From: a virus
Direction: 5' to 3' (one strand)
Virus record (IMG/VR): IMGVR_UViG_3300010412_000022
Coordinates: 1-52,050 of that record
Length of the DNA stretch: 52,050 nucleotides
The first letter of the stretch is position 1, and each line of letters opens with the position of its first letter. Below the pieces are notes generated by a model that was given only the letters and a program-made list of their open reading frames with translations, was not told where the DNA came from and did no database searches. The position numbers were made by a program, and so were the translations under genes. Positions 19,431-27,971 of this stretch are shown here, in pieces.

Positions 19431-21093
19431 ACACACAACAAAAGTCAATGGGGTTGATGTAACAACCTATCTTGGGAACCAGAGGCTAAAGGGTCTATAT
19501 AACAAGATACCCATGACCCAGAAGCAGGTTTTGGAGTATGCCCGTTGCGCCGAAGACCCAATCTACTTCATTGAAAAATATGTAAAGGTAATCTCTCTTG
19601 ACAAGGGTTATATCCCCTTTACCCTGAGACCATACCAACACAGGGTCATCAACACAATCAATTCAAACCGATATACCATTATACGCCAAGGTCGCCAATC
19701 CGGAAAAACAGTTACCGTTGGTGCATGGTTGTTGTGGTATATCCTTTTCAACGACACCAAGAATTGTTGTATCATAGCCAACAAAGCCAGTCTTGCCAGA
19801 AGCCACTTGGACAAAATCAAGAAATCCTACGAAGGATTGCCCCTATGGATGCAGCAAGGCGTAAAAACATGGAACAAGGGTAATATCGAACTGGAAAATG
19901 GTTCGGCTATCATTGCGGCAGCTACGTCTTCAAGTTCGATTCGTGGTGAAACAATGAACGTGGTCTATCTTGACGAATGGGCATTCGTGCATCCAAACAT
20001 GCAGGAAGAGTTCATGACATCAACCTATCCCGTTATTACTTCCGGTACAGAGTCGAAGATTATTGTTACATCCACTCCAAACGGAATGGAAATGTATTAC
20101 AAGATGTGGATGGATGCGGTCGAGGGAAGAAGCAAGTATGCTTATGTTGACGTTCACTGGAAGGAAGTTCCCGGACGCGATGACAATTGGGCAAAAGAGT
20201 TTATTGCCAACACATCACAGAGACAGTTCAACCAAGAAATTTGTTGCGAATTTCTCGGTTCTGCCCATACGCTTATTGAAAGCCATAAACTGAGAAGCAT
20301 GGTATGGAAAAATCCTGTCTGGGAAGATGCCGAGGGTAAGACAAAGATTTACAAATCTCCCGTTGCCGGAAATTCTTATGCCATCACGGTAGACTGTTCT
20401 GAGGGTGTTGGTTATGACTATTCAGTCATTGACGTGTTTGATTGCAGCAAATTACCCTATGAACAGGTTGCGATATACCGATGTAACATGACATCACCAC
20501 AGGTTTTACCAGAAATCATCTACAAACTGGGCAAGACCTATAATGATGCACTGGTTCTTATTGAATTGGGTGGCGGAACCCTTGGAATAGGCAACGATGT
20601 TGCCAATATCCTTTATGGAGAACTGGAATATGACAACATGGCAGTAATCAGTGCGTCTGAAAAGAAAGGTCAGGTCATGAACGGTGGTTTTGGAGGAAAG
20701 GTTCAATATGGAATAAAAATGACACCCGCAGTAAAGGCATCCGGCTGCTCTACACTGAAAAACCTTATAGAAACCGACAAGTTGGTCATTAATGACTACA
20801 CAACCTTTTCGGAATTGACAACATTCATTATGACATCAAAGAGTTGGGCTTCCGAACCTAACAAGCATGACGATACCACAATGACTCTGGTACACTTCTC
20901 ATGGATGCTAAACCAACCCTATTTCAATGAAGTCATGAATATCGATGATGGTCTCAGAAAGAGGCTATATGAAGAAAAATTGAAGAGAATAGAGCAAGAA
21001 CTGACTCCCGTTGGATTTTTTGTTACAGGGAATCCTGAAGTCGATGGAGTCGAGTATATGGTAGAGGGTGGGGAAATCTGGCAGAAGGCATAA
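19423..21093 (+). CDS. gp17: Terminase large subunit gp17 (packaging ATPase and nuclease)
   Basis: The 556-residue product has the packaging ATPase motifs in order: Walker A at residues 88-96 (RQGRQSGKT), Walker B at 180-188 (VVYLDEWAF) and the coupling motif TSTPNG at 216-221. The C-terminal RNase H-like nuclease starts near residue 320 with ITVDCSEGVGYDYS, whose Asp is the expected metal ligand. gp17 docks on the portal gp20, translocates DNA into the prohead and cuts concatemers. No intein or intron is visible. Confidence 0.95.
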   Translation: MARHTTKVNGVDVTTYLGNQRLKGLYNKIPMTQKQVLEYARCAEDPIYFIEKYVKVISLDKGYIPFTLRPYQHRVINTINSNRYTIIRQGRQSGKTVTVGAWLLWYILFNDTKNCCIIANKASLARSHLDKIKKSYEGLPLWMQQGVKTWNKGNIELENGSAIIAAATSSSSIRGETMNVVYLDEWAFVHPNMQEEFMTSTYPVITSGTESKIIVTSTPNGMEMYYKMWMDAVEGRSKYAYVDVHWKEVPGRDDNWAKEFIANTSQRQFNQEICCEFLGSAHTLIESHKLRSMVWKNPVWEDAEGKTKIYKSPVAGNSYAITVDCSEGVGYDYSVIDVFDCSKLPYEQVAIYRCNMTSPQVLPEIIYKLGKTYNDALVLIELGGGTLGIGNDVANILYGELEYDNMAVISASEKKGQVMNGGFGGKVQYGIKMTPAVKASGCSTLKNLIETDKLVINDYTTFSELTTFIMTSKSWASEPNKHDDTTMTLVHFSWMLNQPYFNEVMNIDDGLRKRLYEEKLKRIEQELTPVGFFVTGNPEVDGVEYMVEGGEIWQKA

Positions 21094-21108
21094 CCATGGA
21101 AAAGGGGG

Positions 21109-21124
21109 ATTCTATAAATAGAAT
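21109..21124 (+). promoter_or_regulatory. T4-type late promoter before gp18, palindromic
   Basis: TATAAATA at 21113-21120 equals the T4 late -10 element recognised by the gp55 sigma factor. It is embedded in a perfect inverted repeat, ATTCTAT and ATAGAAT around a central AA. gp18 starts 69 bases downstream. Confidence 0.8.
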
Positions 21125-21189
21125 GAAGGATAAAGCATAATCCATGTGAACCTTACCCTTACAGAATAATAATCAAAGGAGAATAAAAG

Positions 21190-23232
21190 ATGGCATTCCA
21201 ACTAAGTCCAGCCGTTGAAGTCAAAGAACAGGATTTGACTTTGGGCATACCTGCCGTAGCAACCAGTATAGGTGCAGTTGCAGGTGGTTTCCAATGGGGT
21301 CCCGTTGATGAAATCAGAACAGTATTCAGCGAACCAAATCTTGTGGCTCAGTTTGGAAAACCAAACAATGATGTTGCCGCATACTGGTTTTCTGCCGCAA
21401 ACTTTTTGGCATACGGAAACAACCTTAAGGTTGTTCGCGTCGTAGGAAACAGTGCCTTAAACGCAACAAATACCGGAACCGGTGTTCTTGTCAAAAATGA
21501 TAACGACTATGAAAGATTGGTTGGAACACTGCCATATGCCTTTGTTGCAAAATATGCAGGTGTTCTTGGAAACGGTCTTGAAGTTCACGCATGTGATGAA
21601 GATGGTTTTGATGCATGGGAATATAAGGGAGCTTTTGATAGCGCACCTTCTGCTTCAGGCAATGAAATTCACATCGTTGTTGTTGATGGAAATGGAGATT
21701 GGACAGGCGTTCCAAATTCAATCCTTGAAAAATATGAATATGTTTCTACCGTTGTTGGAACAAAATCTTCTGACGGAACAAACATTTACTTCAAGGAACA
21801 AATCAACCGCAGGTCAAAATACGTTCGTGTTGGTGACAATGCAGCAACGGCATTGGCAAATGGTCTTGCAGGTGGAGGAACCGCTACCGGAACAGCATCG
21901 GTGCCAGAGTCAGTATCTCAAGGATTCCTGTCAATTGCTTCAGAAACTGAAGTTCTTAACGTCACAGAAAACTTCGAGTCATGGTATACAGTTGTTGTGA
22001 TAAACCAGTCAACATTGACCACACTTGTTGAAGGAACTCATTATACAAAAGATGCAACAACAAACACAGTGACATTGATTGACACACCAGCATCTTCTGC
22101 CGGTGACGACATTGACGTAATTGTTACGCCTACAGCGGCAGGTTCTATTGTCGTTTCCGGCTCAACTTTCGATGTTGATGACACAATTTCTGTGACTTTG
22201 GGAGCAACACCTCTGGTTGAAGGAACTCATTATACAAGAACCGCACCATCAACAATCGTTTTGATTGACAGTGCAACTACCTATTCTGGTGGAGCATTGA
22301 GCGTTGTTGTAGCAAGCACATATTATTCTGCAACATTGACTGGTGCAGTAGATGATAACACTGGTGTTGACTTGACCGATGGTTACAGTCTGTTCCAAGA
22401 TGCAGAAACTGTTGATATCCAATTGTTTATCACTGGTCCAGCTACCATGACAGAAGCAAAATGGGCTATCGACAACGTGGGCGAATATCGCAAAGACTGC
22501 GTTGTGTTCGTATCTCCTGACAGGGATTCGGTTGTAAACAACCCAGACAATGAAATGGATGACTGTATCACTTATTACAGCACATTCCCAAGTTCATCTT
22601 ATGCGTTTGCCGACAATAACTGGAAGTACCAGTATGACAAATACAATGACGTTTACCGTTGGGTTCCGTTGAATGGTGATATCGCAGGTCTTGCGGCTCG
22701 TACTGATGACGTTGCCGAACCTTGGTTCTCACCTGCCGGTTATAGTCGCGGTCAAATCAAGAACGTGGTTAAACTGGCTTGGAATGCCAAGAAGACTCAT
22801 AGGGATGAATTGTACAAAAACCGCATCAATGCTGTTTGTACATTTGCCGGTGATGGAACTGTTCTGTTTGGTGACAAGACAATGTTGTCTCGCCCAAGCG
22901 CATTCAGTCGCATCAACGTGCGTAGGTTGTTTATCACTCTTGAAAAAGCGATTGCTACTGCTGCCAAGTTCCTGTTGTTCGAATTCAATGACGACTTCAC
23001 AAGGGCACAGTTTGTCAATTTCGTCGAACCTTATCTGCGTGATGTACAGGGTCGTAGAGGTATCTACGACTTCAGGGTCAAGGCTGATGAAACAAACAAC
23101 ACAGGTGAGGTTATCGACAGAAACGAATTCATCGGTGACATCTATATCAAACCAGCACGTTCTATCAATTACATCACACTGAACTTCATTGCAGTAAGAA
23201 CAGATGTAACCTTTGAAGAAGTCGGCGCGTAA
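21190..23232 (+). CDS. gp18: Tail sheath protein gp18
   Basis: The start follows AAAGGAGAATAAAAG. The 680-residue product opens with the sheath pattern FQLSPAVEVKEQDLT, then PAVATSIGAVAGGFQWGPV, and ends with FIGDIYIKPARSINYITLNFIAV, as in T4-like contractile sheaths. Residues about 255-375 hold two tandem copies of a small beta domain, each with LVEGTHYT and a VTLID/IVLID strand, which the conserved sheath core does not need. These may project outwards. The surrounding unit is late (promoter 69 bases upstream). Confidence 0.93.
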   Translation: MAFQLSPAVEVKEQDLTLGIPAVATSIGAVAGGFQWGPVDEIRTVFSEPNLVAQFGKPNNDVAAYWFSAANFLAYGNNLKVVRVVGNSALNATNTGTGVLVKNDNDYERLVGTLPYAFVAKYAGVLGNGLEVHACDEDGFDAWEYKGAFDSAPSASGNEIHIVVVDGNGDWTGVPNSILEKYEYVSTVVGTKSSDGTNIYFKEQINRRSKYVRVGDNAATALANGLAGGGTATGTASVPESVSQGFLSIASETEVLNVTENFESWYTVVVINQSTLTTLVEGTHYTKDATTNTVTLIDTPASSAGDDIDVIVTPTAAGSIVVSGSTFDVDDTISVTLGATPLVEGTHYTRTAPSTIVLIDSATTYSGGALSVVVASTYYSATLTGAVDDNTGVDLTDGYSLFQDAETVDIQLFITGPATMTEAKWAIDNVGEYRKDCVVFVSPDRDSVVNNPDNEMDDCITYYSTFPSSSYAFADNNWKYQYDKYNDVYRWVPLNGDIAGLAARTDDVAEPWFSPAGYSRGQIKNVVKLAWNAKKTHRDELYKNRINAVCTFAGDGTVLFGDKTMLSRPSAFSRINVRRLFITLEKAIATAAKFLLFEFNDDFTRAQFVNFVEPYLRDVQGRRGIYDFRVKADETNNTGEVIDRNEFIGDIYIKPARSINYITLNFIAVRTDVTFEEVGA

Positions 23233-23238
23233 TAAATA
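23231..23238 (+). promoter_or_regulatory. Late promoter variant before gp19
   Basis: AATAAATA lies right at the end of gp18, 22 bases before the gp19 start. It differs from TATAAATA in one position. A GGAG ribosome binding site follows. Confidence 0.55.
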
Positions 23239-23260
23239 GAACAAATAGGAGAATAAAAGA

Positions 23261-23779
23261 ATGAGAATTACAGACTTTAAAGCCCAACTTAAAGGTGGTG
23301 GCGCAAGGAACAGTCTATTCCATGTCGATATGTCATTCCCCGGTTTTGCTGGCAATAGAAGCGACGACGAGAAGCTGCACTTCACTTGTAAGGCAGCTTC
23401 ACTTCCTGCATCAACAATTCCTGCGATTGAAGTGCCTTATATGGGTAGAAAAATCAAGGTTGCCGGAAACAGAACTTTCGAAGAGTGGACAATCACTGTT
23501 ATCAATGACACTGACTTCAAGGTGCGTAATGCCTTTGAGCGTTGGATGGATAGGATAAACTCACATGCAGGGAACGTGGGTCTTGATTGGGGTCGTTTGA
23601 CTCGCGATGCGGCTATCACCCAATACGATAGAAGCGGAAAGAAAATCAAGAAGTATCTGTTCAAGGATATTTTCCCAACAACTTTGGGTGCAATCGAGAT
23701 GTCTTGGGATAGTGATACCGTTGAAGAATTCACAGTTACGTTGTCTTTCAACTACTGGACTTCTGATACTACATCGTAA
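23261..23779 (+). CDS. gp19: Tail tube protein gp19
   Basis: The 172-residue product has the tail-tube pattern of T4-like phages: ARNSLFHVDMSFPG, then a PYMGRKIKVAGNRTFEEWTI segment, ITVINDTDFKVRNAFERWMD and YLFKDIFPTTLGAIEMSWD. Stacked hexamers of gp19 form the tube through which DNA passes. It is preceded by GGAG and followed by a late-promoter-like site and a terminator before gp20. Confidence 0.95.
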   Translation: MRITDFKAQLKGGGARNSLFHVDMSFPGFAGNRSDDEKLHFTCKAASLPASTIPAIEVPYMGRKIKVAGNRTFEEWTITVINDTDFKVRNAFERWMDRINSHAGNVGLDWGRLTRDAAITQYDRSGKKIKKYLFKDIFPTTLGAIEMSWDSDTVEEFTVTLSFNYWTSDTTS

Positions 23780-23786
23780 TAAGTGA

Positions 23787-23794
23787 CCTAAATA
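23787..23794 (+). promoter_or_regulatory. Late promoter-like site before gp20
   Basis: CCTAAATA, a CTAAATA-type variant of the late consensus, lies just after gp19 and upstream of the terminator hairpin. It is 55 bases before the chosen gp20 start. Confidence 0.45.
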
Positions 23795-23804
23795 GATAAT
23801 ATGT

Positions 23805-23828
23805 AGGGCAACCAAGAGTTGCCCTTTT
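23805..23828 (+). terminator. Rho-independent terminator between gp19 and gp20
   Basis: The arms AGGGCAAC and GTTGCCCT form a perfect 8-bp stem around a 5-base loop, followed by TTTT. The late-promoter-like site lies before it, so some read-through into gp20 must be tolerated. Confidence 0.8.
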
Positions 23829-23848
23829 CAAATTATCTGGAGAATATA

Positions 23849-25645
23849 ATGGCAAAATTTTTAGGATTCAATATTCCGAGCTTCGGCATCAAGCAACTTG
23901 ATGTAGAACCGCCTCAACAAAATACATCATTTGTTCCGAAACGAGAAGACGATGGTGCCATTGAGGTAAGCGTCAGGGAGCAGGGAGGTATTGTTGCCGG
24001 TGGTATACAGGCTACCGTGTATAATCCTGAAGCAGAATTCCTAGAACAATCCAATCTCATAATTAAATACCGTAATATGGCGCTTCATCCAGAAGTGGAT
24101 GAAGCCATTTCCAATATTTGTAATGATGCCATAACCGACGGAGACGATAGGGATGTTGTTGCTATCCGTCTTGATGGTGTTAAATTGAACAATAAAGACC
24201 TGTCAGAAAACATCAAGACAAAAATATCCGATGAATTCAATAATGTTCTTCGCCTGTTGGATTTTAATGAAACTGGTTATGAGCGTTTCAGGGATTGGTA
24301 TATCGATGGAAGGATTGTTTATCACGTCATCATCGATGATAAAAAACCAAAGGATGGCATCAAAGAAGTTCGTTGGATAGACCCATGCAACATAAAGAAA
24401 GTCAGGGAAGTCATAAAAGACAGGGATTCTATTGGAAATGAAATAGTCAAGGGTATCAGGGAATATTACATGTATTCCGAAAAGATTAATGTCTCCAAGA
24501 GCAATACAGCAAAGAATGCCCAGAGCATTTACGCGAGAGAGATTATCATAAAACCGGAAGCAATCGTTAATGTGTCATCCGGTCGTTTTGCGGAAGACAA
24601 AAAAACTGTTGTTGGATTCCTCCATAAATCAATAAAGCCTCTGAATGATTTGGTCAGTATGGAAAATGCTGCCGTTATCTACAGGCTCACCCGCGCACCT
24701 GAGCGCAGGATATTTTATATCGATGTCGGTAACCTGCCAAAGAACAAGGCAGAACAATATGTCAGTGACATGATGAACCGCTACAAAAATACCATGGTTT
24801 ATGATGCCACAACAGGTGTCGTGCAAAACGCAAATCGCCACATGACAATGCTCGAAGACTTCTGGCTACCAAGACGCGAAGGCGGAAAGGGAACCGAGAT
24901 AACAACATTGGCTGGTGGTCAAAACCTTGGTGAAATACAAGATATCGAATTCTTCCAGAAAAAACTATACAGGTCTCTGGATATTCCATTATCAAGGATT
25001 GCTCAAGATGCAAGAATCAACTTTGGTCGCCAGACTGAAATCAACAGGGATGAACTGAATTTTGCCAAACACATCAACAGGCTAAGGAAGCGTTATACCC
25101 TACTGTTTTCACAACTACTTGAAAAGCAGGTTGTTCTTAAAAAGATAATGACTGCCGATGAATGGTTAGGTATCTGTGACCAGATTCGCTTTGAGTTTTT
25201 GGAAGATGCCTATATTTCAGAATCAAAAGAAGCCGAAATACTGAAAGCCAGAGTTGAACTCGCAAGCAATATGGAAGATGCTATTGAGAAAGGATACTAT
25301 TCAAGACTATGGGTTCGCCTGAATGTATTGAAGCAGACCGAAGAAGAAATTGAAGAAATCAAGAAACAGCGCGAAGAGGAAAAGGCTGAAAATCCTGAAG
25401 CCGAATCTGACGAAGATGACAATGGAGATTATGGAAAGGACTTCAATGACGACAATAATATTCCCCAACAAGACCAAAATGCCGATAGTGGGGATGAAGA
25501 TGCAGCAAATGCAGAGGTTGACCAACAAAACAGGGAAGCCGATGCAGAAGCACAGAGGCAGGAAGTACAAGCCAAACAGGATATGAAGTCACAGTCTGAA
25601 CTGGCTGACCAAGAAGAAAGAAAAGCCAAGGCGAAACGAGGCTAA
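23849..25645 (+). CDS. gp20: Portal protein gp20
   Basis: The start at 23849 (MAKFLGFNIPSFG) has GGAG seven bases upstream; a longer frame would begin with TTG inside the terminator and is unlikely. The 598-residue product carries the T4-like portal pattern: EVDEAISNICNDAI, GFLHKSIKPLNDLVSMENAAVIYRLTRAPERRIFYIDVGNLPK-type core (around residues 255-310) and RKRYTLLFSQLLEKQVVLK. The last 90 residues are very acidic and polar and likely disordered. Portal rings initiate head assembly and dock the terminase. Confidence 0.95.
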   Translation: MAKFLGFNIPSFGIKQLDVEPPQQNTSFVPKREDDGAIEVSVREQGGIVAGGIQATVYNPEAEFLEQSNLIIKYRNMALHPEVDEAISNICNDAITDGDDRDVVAIRLDGVKLNNKDLSENIKTKISDEFNNVLRLLDFNETGYERFRDWYIDGRIVYHVIIDDKKPKDGIKEVRWIDPCNIKKVREVIKDRDSIGNEIVKGIREYYMYSEKINVSKSNTAKNAQSIYAREIIIKPEAIVNVSSGRFAEDKKTVVGFLHKSIKPLNDLVSMENAAVIYRLTRAPERRIFYIDVGNLPKNKAEQYVSDMMNRYKNTMVYDATTGVVQNANRHMTMLEDFWLPRREGGKGTEITTLAGGQNLGEIQDIEFFQKKLYRSLDIPLSRIAQDARINFGRQTEINRDELNFAKHINRLRKRYTLLFSQLLEKQVVLKKIMTADEWLGICDQIRFEFLEDAYISESKEAEILKARVELASNMEDAIEKGYYSRLWVRLNVLKQTEEEIEEIKKQREEEKAENPEAESDEDDNGDYGKDFNDDNNIPQQDQNADSGDEDAANAEVDQQNREADAEAQRQEVQAKQDMKSQSELADQEERKAKAKRG

Positions 25646-25656
25646 GTTCTTGTTTC

Positions 25657-25664
25657 CATAAATA
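25657..25664 (+). promoter_or_regulatory. Late promoter before prohead core genes
   Basis: CATAAATA lies 12 bases after the gp20 stop and 48 bases before the gp67-like start. It differs from the T4 late consensus at the first base only. Confidence 0.65.
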
Positions 25665-25711
25665 CCGTATAGATAATATGTCTAATGGTCAAATTCATTT
25701 GGAGAAAAAAA

Positions 25712-26071
25712 ATGACTGATACAACACAATTGGTAGAAGCAATGTTGAATAGGGATACCGTTCTGGTTCATGAACTATTCAATGAAGCCATGATGGGAAT
25801 TATTGCTGACCGTCTTGACGAAAAACGTGCCGAAATTTCCAAAAAACTTTTTGAGAAAAAGTCATGCAAAGAAGGCTGCGATGGTGAAATGGATGGTGAA
25901 GAGGATAATATGGATGATTTGGAAGAAGGCGAATCCTTCAAATCTGATGACGGAAATGATGAAGCCCCTGTTGGTGGAACCAAGCCAGCAAAACCCAATA
26001 TGAAAAAGGGTGATGCCGCAGCGGAAAAGACTATCAAGTCTGATGATGGTCGCGTAGAAACCAAGGCGTAA
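25712..26071 (+). CDS. gp67: Prohead core protein gp67-like
   Basis: The start at 25712 follows TTTGGAGAAAAAAA. The 119-residue product starts with LVEAMLNRDTVLVHELFNEAMMGIIADRLDEKR, similar to the short helical core protein gp67 of T4-like phages, and ends with a highly acidic low-complexity tail (GEMDGEEDNMDDLEEGE). The position between portal and gp68/gp21 fits. In T4, gp67 is an internal core protein cut by gp21. Confidence 0.75.
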   Translation: MTDTTQLVEAMLNRDTVLVHELFNEAMMGIIADRLDEKRAEISKKLFEKKSCKEGCDGEMDGEEDNMDDLEEGESFKSDDGNDEAPVGGTKPAKPNMKKGDAAAEKTIKSDDGRVETKA

Positions 26072-26074
26072 TCC

Positions 26075-26434
26075 ATGAGCAAGCCAAACGCACATATTGA
26101 AGAGACATTGGTCTTGGTGCAAGAGTGTCAAGACCTTTTTGCGTTGCTTGAATCCGAAACAAGCCAAGAAGAACTTGACGAGGCTCTTATAAGGAAAAAA
26201 GTCGTTCGTGGAAGAAAATTGGTAAGAAAGTTAAAATGTACAAATCCAAACCAGATTCTTGTTAATGGAACATGTAAAAATAAAACAGCCGCAAGACGTA
26301 TATCGTTAAAAAAGGCAAAACGAAAAGAAGTAAGAACCAAAAAAGCAGATGTATCTGGAAAGAAAATGGCTATCAGAAAAATGAAAAAGTCCATCCAGAA
26401 AAGGAAAGCATTTGGTTTAACACGCGGAGGTTGA
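26075..26434 (+). CDS. gp68: Prohead core protein gp68-like
   Basis: This 119-residue, very basic protein starts three bases after gp67. It contains VRGRKLVRKLKCTNPNQILVNGTCK, which recalls the KI-C-G-K--GKC segment of T4-like gp68, followed by a Lys/Arg-rich tail. gp68 is a core component influencing head length in T4. The overlap with the gp21 region (stop at 26434, gp21 start 26446) fits the conserved order gp20-67-68-21-22-23. Confidence 0.75.
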   Translation: MSKPNAHIEETLVLVQECQDLFALLESETSQEELDEALIRKKVVRGRKLVRKLKCTNPNQILVNGTCKNKTAARRISLKKAKRKEVRTKKADVSGKKMAIRKMKKSIQKRKAFGLTRGG

Positions 26435-26445
26435 AGGAGACTAGA

Positions 26446-27105
26446 ATGAGGCTTATAAGAGAAGATATCGAAGAGGTAAAACTGATTGTCGAGGCAAAAG
26501 AGAACGGCAAGAAAGACTATCTGATTGAATGTATCATGCTCCAAGCGAACCTGAAGAACCGTAATGGTCGCATATACCCCAAAGAGGTTATGCGTAACGA
26601 GGTAAACAGGTATATCAAGGAATCGATTAACCGTGGAACTGCCTATGGCGAACTGGGTCATCCAGATGGACCAAAAATCAACGAGGATAAAATTTCTCAC
26701 CGCGTTCTGTCTCTGAGAGAAGATGGGGACAACTATATCGGTAAGGCGCAAATTTCAAGTACACCAATGGGAAGTATCGTTAAGGGTCTTCTTGATGATG
26801 GAGGTAACTTGGGGGTTTCTTCTAGGGGTCTAGGCTCACTGAAAGAATCAAATGGTGTTAATATTGTACAACCAGACTTCCGTCTTGTTACAGCAAGTGA
26901 CATCGTAATCGACCCGTCGGCACCCGATGCCTATATCAATGGAATCATGGAAGGAAAAGAGTGGGTCTGGGATAATGGAATATTGGTGGAGCATGTGATA
27001 GATAGCCACAAAAAAATCATTGAAAGGGCTTCTATTATCAATCTTGAAGAAAAAATGATGATGGTTTTTGCCGACTTCCTACAGAAGTTGAACGGAAATC
27101 AGTAA
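26446..27105 (+). CDS. gp21: Prohead core maturation protease gp21
   Basis: ATG at 26446 has AAGGAGA seven bases upstream; the frame also contains a TTG further up that is not needed. In the 219-residue product the catalytic His is expected in GELGHP (H72) and the Ser in GVSSRG (S125/S126), in the usual order for T4-like prohead proteases. The N-terminal segment NRNGRIYP is also typical. The enzyme cuts core and capsid proteins after (I/L)-x-E; such a site is present in gp23 here. Confidence 0.93.
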   Translation: MRLIREDIEEVKLIVEAKENGKKDYLIECIMLQANLKNRNGRIYPKEVMRNEVNRYIKESINRGTAYGELGHPDGPKINEDKISHRVLSLREDGDNYIGKAQISSTPMGSIVKGLLDDGGNLGVSSRGLGSLKESNGVNIVQPDFRLVTASDIVIDPSAPDAYINGIMEGKEWVWDNGILVEHVIDSHKKIIERASIINLEEKMMMVFADFLQKLNGNQ

Positions 27106-27108
27106 TCA

Positions 27109-27116
27109 TATAAATA
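27109..27116 (+). promoter_or_regulatory. Late promoter before gp22
   Basis: A perfect TATAAATA lies three bases after the gp21 stop and 45 bases before the gp22 start. Confidence 0.8.
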
Positions 27117-27160
27117 ACATTTATAGAAGCTAACAGAGCTTGAAAAAGGAGATAAACAAA

Positions 27161-27913
27161 ATGTCTGATAATAAAGTTCAAATTTCTGAACAATTGGCTG
27201 CCATGTTCACGGGCACAGAATTGACAGAAGATTTTACTGCCAAGGTGACTTCACTTTTTGAAGCTGCTGTTGAAAAAGCTGCCGACGAAAAGGCTTCCGA
27301 GAAGTCTGCTGAAATGGATGCAGAAAAAGAAAAAGAAGTTGCTGACAAAATCGAAGAAGAAGTTTCAGCAATGGCAGAAAGGGTAAATGACTATCTTACC
27401 TACGTTGCCGAAGAATGGATGGAAAGGAATGCATTGTCTATTGAGCAAGGTATCCGCACAGAATTGTCTGAGAATTTCATTTCTCAAATGATTAATGTAT
27501 TCAAGGAAAACTACGTTGACCTTCCAGAAGAAAAATACGACTTGATTGCCAGTTTGAAGAGCAAGCAAGCAAAACTCGAAGAAAGCCTGAATGCTCAAAT
27601 CGAAAAGAATATGCAATTGACCAAAGACCTGAAAGAAGAAAAACGTCTTGCAGTGTTCAATGGAATTGCGAAAGACTTGACTGATACACAGGTCGAAAGG
27701 CTTCGTGGTCTTGTTGAGGGCATTGATTATGAAGATGAAGAATCTTACAGTGAAAGGCTGACCCTTGTCAAAGAGAATTACCTTGGAGACAAATCAGCAT
27801 CAAAGGTTGATACACAGACTCTTAAAGAGGAATTTGTATCAGAAGAAACCCGCGTTGTTGACCAAGGCATGTCCTCTTTGGTAGCCGCACTGGATAGGGT
27901 TAATCGCATGTAA
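27161..27913 (+). CDS. gp22: Prohead core scaffold protein gp22
   Basis: The start at 27161 (MSDNKVQISEQ) follows AAAAGGAGATAAACAAA. The 250-residue product is almost entirely charged helix (for example residues 45-75 rich in E, K and A), as expected of the T4-like scaffolding core, and contains the family-like segment ERVNDYLTYVAEEWMERN. It assembles inside the prohead and is degraded by gp21. It sits directly before gp23, each with its own late promoter. Confidence 0.9.
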   Translation: MSDNKVQISEQLAAMFTGTELTEDFTAKVTSLFEAAVEKAADEKASEKSAEMDAEKEKEVADKIEEEVSAMAERVNDYLTYVAEEWMERNALSIEQGIRTELSENFISQMINVFKENYVDLPEEKYDLIASLKSKQAKLEESLNAQIEKNMQLTKDLKEEKRLAVFNGIAKDLTDTQVERLRGLVEGIDYEDEESYSERLTLVKENYLGDKSASKVDTQTLKEEFVSEETRVVDQGMSSLVAALDRVNRM

Positions 27914-27933
27914 TATGCGGAAAACTCGAATTC

Positions 27934-27941
27934 ACTAAATA
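27934..27941 (+). promoter_or_regulatory. Late promoter variant before gp23
   Basis: ACTAAATA followed by A, 31 bases before the gp23 start, is a CTAAATA-type late element in the short gp22-gp23 gap. An AAAAAAGGAG ribosome binding site follows. Confidence 0.55.
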
Positions 27942-27971
27942 ATTATAAGCAAAAAAAGGAGACTTTCCAAA

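Noticed and set aside
23819-23848. Earlier TTG start for the portal gene
   Set aside because: It lies in the 3' arm of the terminator hairpin, and ATG 23849 has a proper ribosome binding site.
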